64,000 nucleotides of DNA, from the NCBI RefSeq assembly GCF_050876985.1, contig NZ_JBPAPP010000004.1; one strand, written 5' to 3'. Numbering within the stretch: position 1 is the first letter of the stretch; every line of letters starts with the position of its first letter. The notes under the pieces were generated by a model. It was not told where the DNA came from, made no database searches, and worked only from the letters and a program-made list of their open reading frames with translations. The DNA comes from Halopseudomonas sp002296055 (GTDB taxonomy: Bacteria > Pseudomonadota > Gammaproteobacteria > Pseudomonadales > Pseudomonadaceae). Positions 24,363-32,971 of this stretch are shown here, piece after piece. A program made the translations under genes and the position numbers.

Positions 24363-25988
24363 ATGCCCGACCACCCCCAAGGACGACTGCACACAACCGC
24401 TATCCGGGGGGATATATCCGCCACTTTGCTTGCCCTGCTCCGCAGCCTGGCAACCCAGCCCTGTCACCACGCCAGCTATCTGCGCCGCACCCTTGAGCAC
24501 CTGCTCCTCGCCGTGCAAGGCAAGCTGGACCTGAGCCCGCTAGACGACGACCCGCGCTTCACTCACGCTGGCTGGCAGCAGCCCGCCGCCCAGCGTCTGC
24601 TGCAACTCTGGCAAGCCTGGCAGCAGACGCTGCCGGACTGGCTGCAGGGCCTGCAGCTGGCCGACCATGAACGCGCCCAGCTACGTTGGCTGCTCGACCA
24701 ACTGGCCGCCGCCGCAGCCCCCAGCAACAGCCTGCTCAACCCGGCTATTCTGGCCGAAGCCCGCGCCAGCGGTGGACACAGCCTCTGCCGCGGAGCGCAT
24801 CACCTGTGGCAGGACCTGGCCAGCGGGCGCCCCTTCGCGCAGCCCAACCTCGACACCCACTACCGTCTCGGCACCGACCTGGCCTGTACGCCGGGGCAAG
24901 TAATCGCACGCCACGCCGAGTTCGAGTTGATCTGCTACAGCCCTCAGCAAGCGCAGGTGCATGAACGCCCGCTGCTGCTGGTGCCACCGCCGATCAACCG
25001 TTTCTACCTGCTGGATCTCAGCCCCGGCAACAGCCTGGTCGAACACGCGCTAGAGCAAGGACTGCAGGTCTACCTGATCAGTTGGCGCAACCCCAACCCC
25101 AGCCACTGCAATTGGGGGCTGGGGCGTTATGTCAGCGCCTGCCAACGCGCCCTGAACGAAACTCGACTGCACAGCGGCAGCGCCCAGGCAACGCTGACCG
25201 GCATCTGCAGCGGCGGCCTGATCGCCGCCCTGCTGTGCGCCTGGCAGCAAGCCGCCGGCTACGCTGAGCAGCTCAGCGCCCTGAGCCTGCTGGTCACCCC
25301 GCTCGACACCCGACTGGACACCGACCTGGTGCGCCTGAACGGCCCGGCCGCACGCCAACGCCTGCGCCGCCAGGCCTGGCAGCAGGGCTATCTGGATGAG
25401 CGCAGCAGTGGCGCTGCCTTTGGCTGGATGCGCCCGGAGCAGTTGGTCTGGACACCCGCTGTCACTCGCTACGGGCTGGGCCGCGAACTACCCTGCAACC
25501 CGGTAATGTACTGGGGCCACGATCACACCCGCCTGCCGGCGCAGCTGGTAGACGACCTGCTCGATTTGTTTGACCGCGACCCGCTGGGTCAGCCGGGCAG
25601 CTTGCGACTCAACAACGAGGCAATCGACCTGAGCAGCGTCACCCTGCCGAGCTGGCACCTGGCCGCTCGCCGCGACCATATCGTGCCCTGGCACAACACC
25701 TATCCCGGCACCCGAATGGGCGGCGAAAAGCACTTTACCCTGTGTCACAGTGGACATATTCAGGGGTTGCTTTGCCCACCGGGCCACCCCCGCGCGCACT
25801 ATCACAGCGGCCCGGCCGTTAGCGATAACGCCGACAGCTGGCTGGCCACGGCCGAGGCGCAACAGGGCAGTTGGTGGCTCGCCTGGAGCAACTGGCTGAA
25901 AGGCCACAGTGGCCCCTTGGTCACGGCCCCTGCCAACCAAGATGGCGGCTTGGGTCCGGCACCCGGCCGCTACGTTCAACAGCACTGA
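24363..25988 (+). CDS. phaC2: Class II poly(3-hydroxyalkanoic acid) synthase 2
   Basis: Second PHA synthase, 541 residues, about twenty fewer than PhaC1; the difference is in the N-terminal region. The catalytic Cys is in the box GICSGG near residue 281, Asp in ARRDHIVPW near 439 and His in CHSGHIQGL near 466. PPINRFYLLDLSPGNSLVEH matches the same region in PhaC1. It uses more leucine, glutamine and histidine than PhaC1, as PhaC2 proteins tend to. No frameshift is seen. Confidence 0.96.
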   Translation: MPDHPQGRLHTTAIRGDISATLLALLRSLATQPCHHASYLRRTLEHLLLAVQGKLDLSPLDDDPRFTHAGWQQPAAQRLLQLWQAWQQTLPDWLQGLQLADHERAQLRWLLDQLAAAAAPSNSLLNPAILAEARASGGHSLCRGAHHLWQDLASGRPFAQPNLDTHYRLGTDLACTPGQVIARHAEFELICYSPQQAQVHERPLLLVPPPINRFYLLDLSPGNSLVEHALEQGLQVYLISWRNPNPSHCNWGLGRYVSACQRALNETRLHSGSAQATLTGICSGGLIAALLCAWQQAAGYAEQLSALSLLVTPLDTRLDTDLVRLNGPAARQRLRRQAWQQGYLDERSSGAAFGWMRPEQLVWTPAVTRYGLGRELPCNPVMYWGHDHTRLPAQLVDDLLDLFDRDPLGQPGSLRLNNEAIDLSSVTLPSWHLAARRDHIVPWHNTYPGTRMGGEKHFTLCHSGHIQGLLCPPGHPRAHYHSGPAVSDNADSWLATAEAQQGSWWLAWSNWLKGHSGPLVTAPANQDGGLGPAPGRYVQQH

Positions 25989-25996
25989 GGAGCATG

Positions 25997-26611
25997 ATGA
26001 AAACCCGCGACCGAATCCTGCTGTGTACCCTTGAGCTGTTCAACGAGCATGGCGAGTCCAACGTCACCACACTGGAGATCGCCAACGAGCTGGAGATCAG
26101 CCCCGGCAACCTCTACTACCACTTCAAGGGTAAGGAAGCGCTGCTCGACGCGCTGGTCGATGACTTTCTGCTCAGCACCCGCAGCCTGCTGCTGGTCGAC
26201 GACAGCCCGGACGACGTTGAGCCGGAAGACCTCTGGCTACTGCTGCACCTGCTGTTCGAAGCCATCGCCACGCACCGCTTCCTGTTCCAGGACCTGTCCA
26301 ACCTGATCAGCCGTTACCCGGCCCTGCGCCAGCAGATGCAGCCCTGGATTACGGCCCTGCGCCTGCGCCTGGAGCAGGTGCTGCACGCCCTGCATGCTAG
26401 CGGGCATCTGCACGCCGACAACGACCAGCGCGCCCGCTTGCTGGATGCGCTGTGCCAAACCTGCCTGTTCTGGCTGGACTACCAGCGCGTCTGCAACCCC
26501 GATGAGCCAGACCCGGCCAGCGGTGTGCAACAGATGCTCGGCCTGCTACAGCCCTGGCTGGACGCCGAGGGGCAGGATTGGGTACAGGCGCTGATCGCGC
26601 GGTACGGCTAG
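25997..26611 (+). CDS. phaD: PHA cluster TetR-family regulator PhaD
   Basis: Transcriptional regulator of 204 residues. The TetR helix-turn-helix is at residues about 5-50 (VTTLEIANELEISPGNLYYHF). The ligand-binding domain follows. In Pseudomonas, PhaD activates the phaC1 and phaI promoters in response to a PHA-pathway metabolite. The start is ATG 25997 (MKTRDRIL); AGGAG lies 4 nt upstream, while the ATG at 25994 would be too close. It is 8 bp after phaC2 and converges with phaF. Confidence 0.95.
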   Translation: MKTRDRILLCTLELFNEHGESNVTTLEIANELEISPGNLYYHFKGKEALLDALVDDFLLSTRSLLLVDDSPDDVEPEDLWLLLHLLFEAIATHRFLFQDLSNLISRYPALRQQMQPWITALRLRLEQVLHALHASGHLHADNDQRARLLDALCQTCLFWLDYQRVCNPDEPDPASGVQQMLGLLQPWLDAEGQDWVQALIARYG

Positions 26612-26666
26612 CAGGGCGTTTTTTTGCTGATAGCTCCCATGCGCTGCGTGGGAGCCATCAGGCATC

Positions 26667-26700
26667 AAAAAACCCCGCGCTGCCGAAGCAGGGCGGGGTT
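26667..26700. terminator. Terminator between phaD and phaF
   Basis: AACCCCGC and GCGGGGTT arms (26671-26678 and 26693-26700) enclose an inner TGC/GCA stem with a CGAA loop. Read on the minus strand it ends in six or more T, so it mainly ends the phaI-phaF transcript and may also stop phaD. Confidence 0.85.
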
Positions 26701-26718
26701 CTGGTGCTGCAAGGTAAC

Positions 26719-27537
26719 TCAGGACTCGGCGGGCTTGTCCGCCGCCGGTGCACTGGCCGGAGCCGGTGAGGAGGCGGTGGGCGTTGCTGCCGGAGCCTTC
26801 ACAGCCGGTGTCGCCTTGGGCTTCGCCGGCGCTTTCGGCTTGGCGGCCGCGCGCGGCTTGGCTGCAGCTGTGCTCGCCTTGGCCGCTGCCGGTTTGCTGG
26901 CAGTGGTTTTGGCAGCAGGCTTGGCTGCGGGCTTAGCAGCCGGCTTGGCGGCTGGTTTCGCCGCAGGCTTCGCTGCAGCAGGTTTAGCTGCCGGCTTGGC
27001 CGCGGTGCTGGCGGCTGGCTTGGCTGCCGGCTTGCGCGTAGTGCGCGGCTTGGCAGCCGGTTTGCTTGCTGCCGGGCTAGCCTTGGCCGCCACCTTGGGT
27101 GCAGCAGTCTTGCCGCTGGCCAGGCCTTCAATCAGCTTGGTCAGCTCGTCAACCTTGGCGTTCAACGCCTTAACTTCAGCCTGCGAGGGCACTCCAAGGC
27201 GGGAGACAGCACTGTTGAGACGCTTGTCGAACGCATCTTCCAGCTCGTTCCACTTGCCGGTCAGCTTGCCCTTGGCCTTGTCGGCCCCGGTCTTCGCTTT
27301 TTCCAGCGGGTTCTTACTGGACTTGGCCTTACCCTTGAGGGTGTCGACCTGCTTGTCGATCTCGGCCTTGGCTTTCTTCTCGGCAGCCTCACCATCCTTG
27401 ATCAGGTTTTCGAAGAGCTTGACGCCCTCCTTCCCGACCTTGGCGTAGGCGCCCAGACCTGCCAGCCAGATCTGACGCGAATAGTTTTCGATATCAGCGA
27501 CCCAACCCGGATCCTTGTCCTTCTTCTTACCCGCCAT
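26719..27537 (-). CDS. phaF: Phasin PhaF with histone H1-like C-terminal tail
   Basis: Granule-associated and DNA-binding protein of 272 residues. Residues 1-145 are the phasin domain (WLAGLGAYAKVGKEG near 25, then amphipathic and coiled-coil segments). Residues about 150-265 are an extremely Ala/Lys/Pro-rich tail built on AAKP and KPAAK repeats, which in PhaF binds DNA and helps partition granules to daughter cells. It follows phaI by 20 bp. GGAG precedes the start at 27537. Confidence 0.96.
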   Translation of the reverse strand: MAGKKKDKDPGWVADIENYSRQIWLAGLGAYAKVGKEGVKLFENLIKDGEAAEKKAKAEIDKQVDTLKGKAKSSKNPLEKAKTGADKAKGKLTGKWNELEDAFDKRLNSAVSRLGVPSQAEVKALNAKVDELTKLIEGLASGKTAAPKVAAKASPAASKPAAKPRTTRKPAAKPAASTAAKPAAKPAAAKPAAKPAAKPAAKPAAKPAAKTTASKPAAAKASTAAAKPRAAAKPKAPAKPKATPAVKAPAATPTASSPAPASAPAADKPAES

Positions 27538-27557
27538 GGAGCAACTCCTCTGTGACC

Positions 27558-27968
27558 TTACTTGCTTTGCAGTGACTTGAGTGCAGCACTCAGATCATCC
27601 AGCTTAGCAGACAGCTGATCAATATCCTTCTTGCTCGGGATGCCCATACGGCCCAAGGTAGAGGCAACGCGCTCGTCGAACACTTCTTCTACCTTGCTGA
27701 AGCGGCCGCCGGTCTTTTCGTGCACTTTTTCCTTGAAGGACTCGATGCGGCTGTTGGCAGCTTCTACCTGGCTGGCAACCAGTTCCTTGCCCTGCTTTTC
27801 AACTTCTTCGCCTTCACTGACCAGCGACTTGAAGTAGTCGGCGCCTTCCTTGCCGGCCTTGGCGTAGGCACCCAGGCCTGCCAACCAGATCTGGTGGGCG
27901 TACTTTTTCACGTCAGTGGCAAAGCCAGCAGCGTTGTCTTCGATTTTCTTTGCGGTGTTCTTGGCCAT
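27558..27968 (-). CDS. phaI: Phasin PhaI
   Basis: Small granule phasin of 136 residues from ATG 27968 (MAKNTAKKIED). The IWLAGLGAYAKAGKEG segment near 27-42 is nearly the same as in PhaF, so the two share a phasin module. A heptad-rich coiled coil (about 55-130) follows. It lacks the DNA-binding tail. An upstream in-frame ATG at 28007 would add 13 hydrophobic residues foreign to the family. First gene of the phaI-phaF transcript. Confidence 0.95.
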   Translation of the reverse strand: MAKNTAKKIEDNAAGFATDVKKYAHQIWLAGLGAYAKAGKEGADYFKSLVSEGEEVEKQGKELVASQVEAANSRIESFKEKVHEKTGGRFSKVEEVFDERVASTLGRMGIPSKKDIDQLSAKLDDLSAALKSLQSK

Positions 27969-28047
27969 GTTGGTAACTCCGATAATCAGTAGATTGAGGT
28001 ACTGCAATGGACCGAACTGCGATCCTTGCAGCCAAAGCTACGCGGCA

Positions 28048-28075
28048 AAATTAGAAAACACATACTAATCAGCAA
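28048..28075 (-). promoter_or_regulatory. Candidate sigma70 promoter for phaI-phaF
   Basis: On the minus strand TTGCTG (28075-28070), a 16-bp spacer and TAATTT (28053-28048), 80 bp before the phaI start in an AT-rich patch. Boxes are only moderate matches. Confidence 0.4.
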
Positions 28076-28106
28076 AAAACATCGCAACGCGGCCGGCCTG
28101 GCGGCG

Positions 28107-28382
28107 TCAGGCCAGGTATTTGTCCAGCGCCTTCTGCACTTCGCTTTTCACCATGCCGGCCATGGGCGTGAGCATCATCCCCAGCTTCACCTGCACTCGC
28201 ACATCGGCATCGGTTACGGTGATGCAACCATCGGCACCGCTGCGCTTGAAGTGCAGTTGGTCGCCTTCCCAGCTGCACTTGGCGTCCAGCTTCTGGGCCA
28301 GCTTGTCGGCCAACTTTTGAGCGCGCTCCTTGGCCTGTTCCTTACCAAGGTCGTGTTCACGGGTGATATCTACGGTGGCCAT
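28107..28382 (-). CDS. PHA granule-associated / polyhydroxyalkanoic acid system family protein
   Basis: Small protein of 91 residues. It matches the pattern of the PHA-system family found beside phaI in Pseudomonas: VDITREHDLGKEQAKERAQKL at the start, then LHFKRSGADGCITVTD, and an amphipathic C-terminus ending ALDKYLA. About 140 bp lie between it and phaI, including the candidate phaI promoter. Function is not established; a granule or stress role is inferred from the neighbourhood. It diverges from ubiE. Confidence 0.8.
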   Translation of the reverse strand: MATVDITREHDLGKEQAKERAQKLADKLAQKLDAKCSWEGDQLHFKRSGADGCITVTDADVRVQVKLGMMLTPMAGMVKSEVQKALDKYLA

Positions 28383-28544
28383 CAGCTCATCCTCACGGTG
28401 GTGTCAAAGCTCGCCAGCATGCCGCAAACCGCGCAGCGCGTCACCACCAAAGCAGGCGCAGTGCAAGGCGCGGCATTTGGGCAGCGCTTCTGGCGGCAAA
28501 AAATGGTTAGAATGGAGCGGAATTTGCCAGCGCAGAGCCAATCC

Positions 28545-29306
28545 ATGAGCGATCAGCACGAGCACGAAAAAACCACCCACTTTGGCTACCAGACCGTCGC
28601 CGAGTCCGAGAAGGCCCAGCGCGTCGCCGAGGTCTTCCACTCGGTCGCCGCCAAGTACGACATCATGAACGACCTGATGTCCGGCGGCATCCACCGCCTC
28701 TGGAAGCGCTTCACCATCGAGCTGTCCGGCGTGCGCACCGGCAACCGGGTACTGGACATCGCCGGCGGCACCGGTGACCTGACGCGCCGCTTTGCCAAAC
28801 GCGTGGGCCCGACGGGCGAAGTCGTGCTGGCCGACATCAACGCCTCCATGCTCAAGGTTGGCCGTGACCGCCTGCTGGATCTGGGCGTGGCCGGCAACGT
28901 GCGCTTTGTGCAGGCCGATGCCGAGGCACTGCCCTTCCCGGACAATTATTTCGACTGCATCACCATCGCCTTTGGCCTGCGTAACGTGACCCACAAGGAC
29001 GCCGCCATCGCCTCCATGCTGCGCGTGCTCAAGCCGGGTGGCCGACTGCTGGTCTTGGAGTTCTCCAAACCCAAGAGCGAGCTGCTGTCCAAAGTGTATG
29101 ACCAGTACAGCTTCAAGCTGCTGCCGATGATGGGCAAGCTGGTGGCCGACGACGCCGAAAGCTATCGCTATCTGGCCGAATCCATCCGCATGCACCCGGA
29201 CCAGGAAACCCTCAAGGCCATGATGGAAGAAGTCGGCTTTGCCCGGGTGACCTACCACAACATGACCGGCGGCATCGTCGCCCTGCACCGGGGCGTCAAA
29301 CCCTGA
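28545..29306 (+). CDS. ubiE: Ubiquinone/menaquinone C-methyltransferase UbiE
   Basis: SAM-dependent methyltransferase of 253 residues acting on 2-methoxy-6-polyprenyl-benzoquinol (and demethylmenaquinol). The signature YDIMNDLMSGGIHRLWKRF is near residue 40, the SAM loop DIAGGTGDLTRRF near 68, and GLRNVTHKDAAI near 145. The start ATG 28545 (MSDQHEHEKTTHFGYQTV) fits the family; longer in-frame starts exist but look foreign. It overlaps ubiJ by one base (TGATG). Confidence 0.96.
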   Translation: MSDQHEHEKTTHFGYQTVAESEKAQRVAEVFHSVAAKYDIMNDLMSGGIHRLWKRFTIELSGVRTGNRVLDIAGGTGDLTRRFAKRVGPTGEVVLADINASMLKVGRDRLLDLGVAGNVRFVQADAEALPFPDNYFDCITIAFGLRNVTHKDAAIASMLRVLKPGGRLLVLEFSKPKSELLSKVYDQYSFKLLPMMGKLVADDAESYRYLAESIRMHPDQETLKAMMEEVGFARVTYHNMTGGIVALHRGVKP

Positions 29307-29929
29307 TGCTATCCGGCGCGCTGCTCCGCGCAGCCGAGCGCAGCATCGCTGCGGCCCTGGCTCGCGACACGGTCACCGCCAGGCGCATCAGCGCGCTGGC
29401 CGGCAAACGCATTCTGATCAGTAGCCGTCAGCCTGACTGGCAGCTGTGGCTGACGCCCGCGCCAGGCACCATCAACCTGAGCACCAGCAGCGACGCGCCG
29501 GCCGACGTTGAACTGCACGCCCCAGCCAGCCTGCTTGCCCGGCTGCTGGTTAGTAGCGACCGCAAGGCCGTGCTGCAGGACCCAGACGTCGAGCTGCTGG
29601 GCGACAGTCAGGTACTGATCGCGCTGCAGAATGCGCTGGCCGACCTGCAGCTCGATGGCGAGGCCGAGTTAGCGCGCTGGCTCGGCCCGGTCGCCGGTCA
29701 TGCCATCGGCAGCGCCCTGCGCCGCAGCCACCAGTGGGGCCGTGAGAGCCGAGCCAGCTTGCGCCAGACGCTGGCAGAATACCTGACCGAAGAAAGCCGC
29801 CAACTGGTCGGCCAGGCTGAAGCCCGCGCCCGTGCCGAACAACTGCATGACCTGCGCCTGCAGCTCGACCGCCTGGAAGCGCGCGTCGCCCTGCTCTCTC
29901 CCACCGACCCGGACTCGCCCGACGCATGA
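29306..29929 (+). CDS. ubiJ: Ubiquinone biosynthesis accessory factor UbiJ
   Basis: SCP2-domain lipid-binding protein of 207 residues that helps assemble the UbiE-I complex for late ubiquinone steps. The SCP2-like region is about 15-115 (including VELLGDSQVLIALQNALADL). The C-terminus (about 165-202) is a helical/coiled-coil stretch rich in Arg, Glu and Leu. It lies between ubiE and ubiB with overlaps on both sides (1 bp and 4 bp), the standard ubiE-ubiJ-ubiB operon. Identity rests on position and domain pattern. Confidence 0.9.
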   Translation: MLSGALLRAAERSIAAALARDTVTARRISALAGKRILISSRQPDWQLWLTPAPGTINLSTSSDAPADVELHAPASLLARLLVSSDRKAVLQDPDVELLGDSQVLIALQNALADLQLDGEAELARWLGPVAGHAIGSALRRSHQWGRESRASLRQTLAEYLTEESRQLVGQAEARARAEQLHDLRLQLDRLEARVALLSPTDPDSPDA

Positions 29930-31524
29930 GACTGACCGCCTTTGTGCGCCTGCTGCGCATCCTGCACATCTTTACCCGCTACCGTCTGGACCAGATTCTG
30001 CTGGATCTACCATTGCCGGTACTGGGCCGTCTGTTGTTGCGACTGGGCCCCTGGCGTCTGCGCCCGGCGCCGCGTGACCTGAGCCGTGGCGCGCGCCTGC
30101 GCAAGGCCTGCGAAGACCTGGGCCCGGTGTTTATCAAGTTTGGCCAGATTCTCTCCACCCGCCGTGACCTGATGCCCGACGACATCGCGCTGGAGCTGGC
30201 CCGTCTGCAGGATAAGGTGCCCCCCTTCCCGGGCCCGCAGGCCCGCGCCCGCATCGAGGAACAGCTGGGCGAGCGCATCGAGGATGTATTCGCCAGTTTC
30301 AGTGACCAGCCACTGGCCTCCGCCTCGGTTGCTCAAGTGCACGCGGCGCGCCTGAAAGACGGCAGCGAGGTGGTGGTCAAGGTAGTGCGCCCCGGCATCG
30401 GCGAAACCATCGATCAGGACATCCAGTGGCTGTTCGTTGCTGCGCGCCTGCTGGAGCGCGTCTCGACTGAAGGCCGCCGCCTGCGCCCGGTCGAGGTGGT
30501 CGAGGACTACGAAAGCACCATCTTCGACGAGCTGGACCTGTATCGCGAAGCCGCCAACGCCTCCCAGCTGCGCCGCAACTTTGAAGATTCGGAGCTGATC
30601 TACATTCCCAAGATCTACTGGGACTGGTGCCGTCACAAGGTACTGGTGATGGAGCGCATCGAGGGCATCCCCGTAACCGACCTGCCGGCGCTGGCCGACC
30701 AGCGTACCGATATGAAGAAGCTTGCCGAACGCGGCGTGGAAATCTTCTTTACCCAGGTATTCCGCGACAGCTTCTTCCACGCCGACATGCATCCAGGCAA
30801 CATCTTCATCTCGCGCAAGCACCCCTGGGAGCCGCAATACATCGCCATCGACTTTGGCATCGTCGGCAGCCTGACGCCCGAGGACCAGAGCTACCTGGCG
30901 CGCAACCTGATGGCCTTCTTCAAGCGCGACTACCGCCGCGTCGCCCAACTGCATATCGACTCGGGCTGGGTACCGGCTGACACCCGCGTGAACGAATTTG
31001 AAGCGGCGATTCGCAGCGTCTGCGAGCCGATCTTCGAGCGCCCGCTGAAAGACATCTCCTTCGGCCAGCTGCTGCTGCGCCTGTTCCAGACCGCCCGCCG
31101 CTTCAACATGGAAGTCCAGCCGCAGCTGGTGCTGCTGCAAAAGACCCTGCTGAATATCGAAGGGCTGGGCCGCCAGCTGTACCCGGATCTGGACCTGTGG
31201 AGCACCGGCCAACCCTATCTTGAGCGCTGGATGCGCGAGCGCATGCTGCCGCAAAATCAGGTCAAGCACTGGCAGCAGCACCTAGAGCGCGTGCCCGCAC
31301 TGATCGACAGCGCCCACCGCGCCCTCGACAACCTCGCCGATGCGCCGCTGCGCGAGCAGCCGCCGCAGCGCCCACGCTGGCCTCTGCAACTGGCCGGTAT
31401 CGCGCTAGTGGTGTTTGGCGCCAGCGCGCTGGGCGGCGACGACCCGCAGCTTTGGCTGCACGCCGCGCCCACCCAGTGGGCGTTGATCGCCCTGGGCGGC
31501 TGGCTGATTCTGCGCCGCAGATAG
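29926..31524 (+). CDS. ubiB: Ubiquinone biosynthesis protein UbiB (ADCK-like atypical kinase)
   Basis: Membrane-bound atypical kinase/ATPase of 532 residues required for ubiquinone synthesis. The KxGQ motif (FIKFGQILSTRRDLMPDDI) is near residue 68. The Ala-rich loop replacing a kinase glycine loop is in LASASVAQVHAA near 127. The HADMHPGNIF catalytic stretch is near 285 and IDFGIVG near 307. Two hydrophobic segments at the C-terminus (about 485-530) anchor it. ATGA overlap with ubiJ. Confidence 0.96.
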   Translation: MRLTAFVRLLRILHIFTRYRLDQILLDLPLPVLGRLLLRLGPWRLRPAPRDLSRGARLRKACEDLGPVFIKFGQILSTRRDLMPDDIALELARLQDKVPPFPGPQARARIEEQLGERIEDVFASFSDQPLASASVAQVHAARLKDGSEVVVKVVRPGIGETIDQDIQWLFVAARLLERVSTEGRRLRPVEVVEDYESTIFDELDLYREAANASQLRRNFEDSELIYIPKIYWDWCRHKVLVMERIEGIPVTDLPALADQRTDMKKLAERGVEIFFTQVFRDSFFHADMHPGNIFISRKHPWEPQYIAIDFGIVGSLTPEDQSYLARNLMAFFKRDYRRVAQLHIDSGWVPADTRVNEFEAAIRSVCEPIFERPLKDISFGQLLLRLFQTARRFNMEVQPQLVLLQKTLLNIEGLGRQLYPDLDLWSTGQPYLERWMRERMLPQNQVKHWQQHLERVPALIDSAHRALDNLADAPLREQPPQRPRWPLQLAGIALVVFGASALGGDDPQLWLHAAPTQWALIALGGWLILRRR

Positions 31525-31578
31525 TCAGCCGGGCGCATAACTGGCACACTTGCACCACTGAACGAATGACGACCCGCC

Positions 31579-31995
31579 ATGACTGATTCAACCGCCGCCA
31601 ACGACTGGCTCGACAGCATCAATTGGGATGCCGACGGCCTAGTTCCTGCCATCGCCCAGGATGTACACACCCAGCGCATTCTGATGATGGCCTGGATGAA
31701 CCGCGAAGCCCTGCAACTGACCGTACAGGAAGGCCGCGGCATCTACTGGTCTCGCTCGCGCCAACGCCTGTGGCGCAAGGGCGAGGAGTCGGGCAACGTG
31801 CAACAGCTGCACGAACTGCGGCTGGACTGCGACGCCGACGTCGTCATCCTGCAGGTCGAACAGACCGGTGGCATTGCCTGCCACACCGGCCGGCAGAGCT
31901 GTTTTTATCGGGTTCTGAAAGATGGCCAGTGGGAGACCGTCGACGCCGTCATCAAGGACCCCAAAGAGTTATACGAGCACCCAAAACATGTCTGA
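31579..31995 (+). CDS. hisI: Phosphoribosyl-AMP cyclohydrolase
   Basis: Third step of histidine synthesis, opening the purine ring of phosphoribosyl-AMP; 138 residues. Metal-site and active-site stretches are WMNREALQLT near residue 38, WSRSRQRLWRKGEESGN near 56, LDCDADVVILQVEQ near 83, and CHTGRQSCF near 101. In Pseudomonas it is separate from hisE, unlike the enterobacterial hisIE fusion. It overlaps hisE by 8 bp. Confidence 0.97.
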   Translation: MTDSTAANDWLDSINWDADGLVPAIAQDVHTQRILMMAWMNREALQLTVQEGRGIYWSRSRQRLWRKGEESGNVQQLHELRLDCDADVVILQVEQTGGIACHTGRQSCFYRVLKDGQWETVDAVIKDPKELYEHPKHV

Positions 31996-32317
31996 CACCC
32001 TGAGCCAACTGGCCGCCGTGCTGGAGCAACGCAAGCAGGCGTCTGCCGACACCTCCTACGTTGCCAGCCTGCACGCAAAGGGCCTGAACAAGATTCTCGA
32101 AAAGGTCGGTGAAGAGTGCACAGAGACACTGCTAGCCGCCAAGGACTGTCAGCACAGCGAGGACAAATCGGACCTGGTATACGAGACCGCTGACCTGTGG
32201 TTCCACTCACTGGTCATGCTTAGCCATCTCGGCCTTGGTCCCGATGACATCCTGAAAGAATTGGCACGCCGCTTCGACCTGTCCGGTCTTGAAGAAAAGG
32301 CGTCCCGCAGCAAATAA
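31988..32317 (+). CDS. hisE: Phosphoribosyl-ATP pyrophosphatase
   Basis: Second step of histidine synthesis, removing pyrophosphate from phosphoribosyl-ATP; 109 residues from ATG 31988. An all-alpha MazG-like NTP pyrophosphatase with LNKILEKVGEECTETLLAAK and SDLVYETADLWFHSLVML, whose Glu and Asp bind magnesium. It overlaps the hisI stop, so the two are translationally coupled. The tat genes follow 27 bp later, probably in the same transcript. Confidence 0.96.
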   Translation: MSDTLSQLAAVLEQRKQASADTSYVASLHAKGLNKILEKVGEECTETLLAAKDCQHSEDKSDLVYETADLWFHSLVMLSHLGLGPDDILKELARRFDLSGLEEKASRSK

Positions 32318-32344
32318 ACTGGGCAATAGGCCCCGGAGGCAAAA

Positions 32345-32575
32345 ATGGGTTTTGGTGGCATTAGTCTGTGGCAACTGCTGATCGTGCTGGTCATCGTGGT
32401 ATTGCTGTTCGGCACCAAGCGGTTGAAGAACATCGGCGGCGATCTGGGCGGCGCAATCAAGGGCTTTCGCAAGGCAATGAACGACGAGGAAAAGCCCTCG
32501 GTCGAGAACAAGCCGGGCGAGACGCTGGACGCCAAGGCCGAAGAGCACAAGCAGGACTCCCAGTCCAAGCCGTAA
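32345..32575 (+). CDS. tatA: Twin-arginine translocase subunit TatA
   Basis: Pore-forming Tat subunit of 76 residues. One N-terminal transmembrane helix (about 5-20, LWQLLIVLVIVVLLFG) is followed by the FGTKRLKNIGGDLGGAIKGF amphipathic helix and an acidic/lysine tail. GGAGG lies before the start. First of three tat genes. Confidence 0.96.
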   Translation: MGFGGISLWQLLIVLVIVVLLFGTKRLKNIGGDLGGAIKGFRKAMNDEEKPSVENKPGETLDAKAEEHKQDSQSKP

Positions 32576-32593
32576 TCTGCCAGGTCCCGCCCC

Positions 32594-32971
32594 ATGTTCG
32601 ACATCGGCTTTATGGAAATGCTGGTGGTGGCGATCATCGCCCTGCTGGTTCTCGGCCCGGAGCGTTTGCCCGGCGCCATCCGCACCGTCAGCCTGACCAT
32701 TGGCCGCATCAAGCGCGGCTTCTCGGACGTACGCTCGCAGGTTGAGCGCGAACTGGGCGCCGACGAGATCCGCCAGCAGTTGAACAACGAGCGCATCCTC
32801 GCCGAACTGGAAAAGCAGGGGCTGCACGCCGGCAGCCCGAGCAACCAGACCAACGCCCGACCGAGCGGTAATCAGAGCGTCACACAGCCGACGCACACTG
32901 GCGCGACCGCAGAGCAACCCCGCGCCGAGTCCGCCAATGAGCAGCAAGACACCCGCCATGAGCAACCCTGA
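32594..32971 (+). CDS. tatB: Twin-arginine translocase subunit TatB
   Basis: Substrate-receptor Tat subunit of 125 residues. MFDIGFMEMLVVAIIALLVL is the single helix, followed by GPERLPGAIRTV with the Glu-Arg pair and hinge typical of TatB. A long amphipathic helix leads to a polar, Asn/Gln/Thr-rich tail. The stop overlaps the start of tatC. Confidence 0.95.
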   Translation: MFDIGFMEMLVVAIIALLVLGPERLPGAIRTVSLTIGRIKRGFSDVRSQVERELGADEIRQQLNNERILAELEKQGLHAGSPSNQTNARPSGNQSVTQPTHTGATAEQPRAESANEQQDTRHEQP

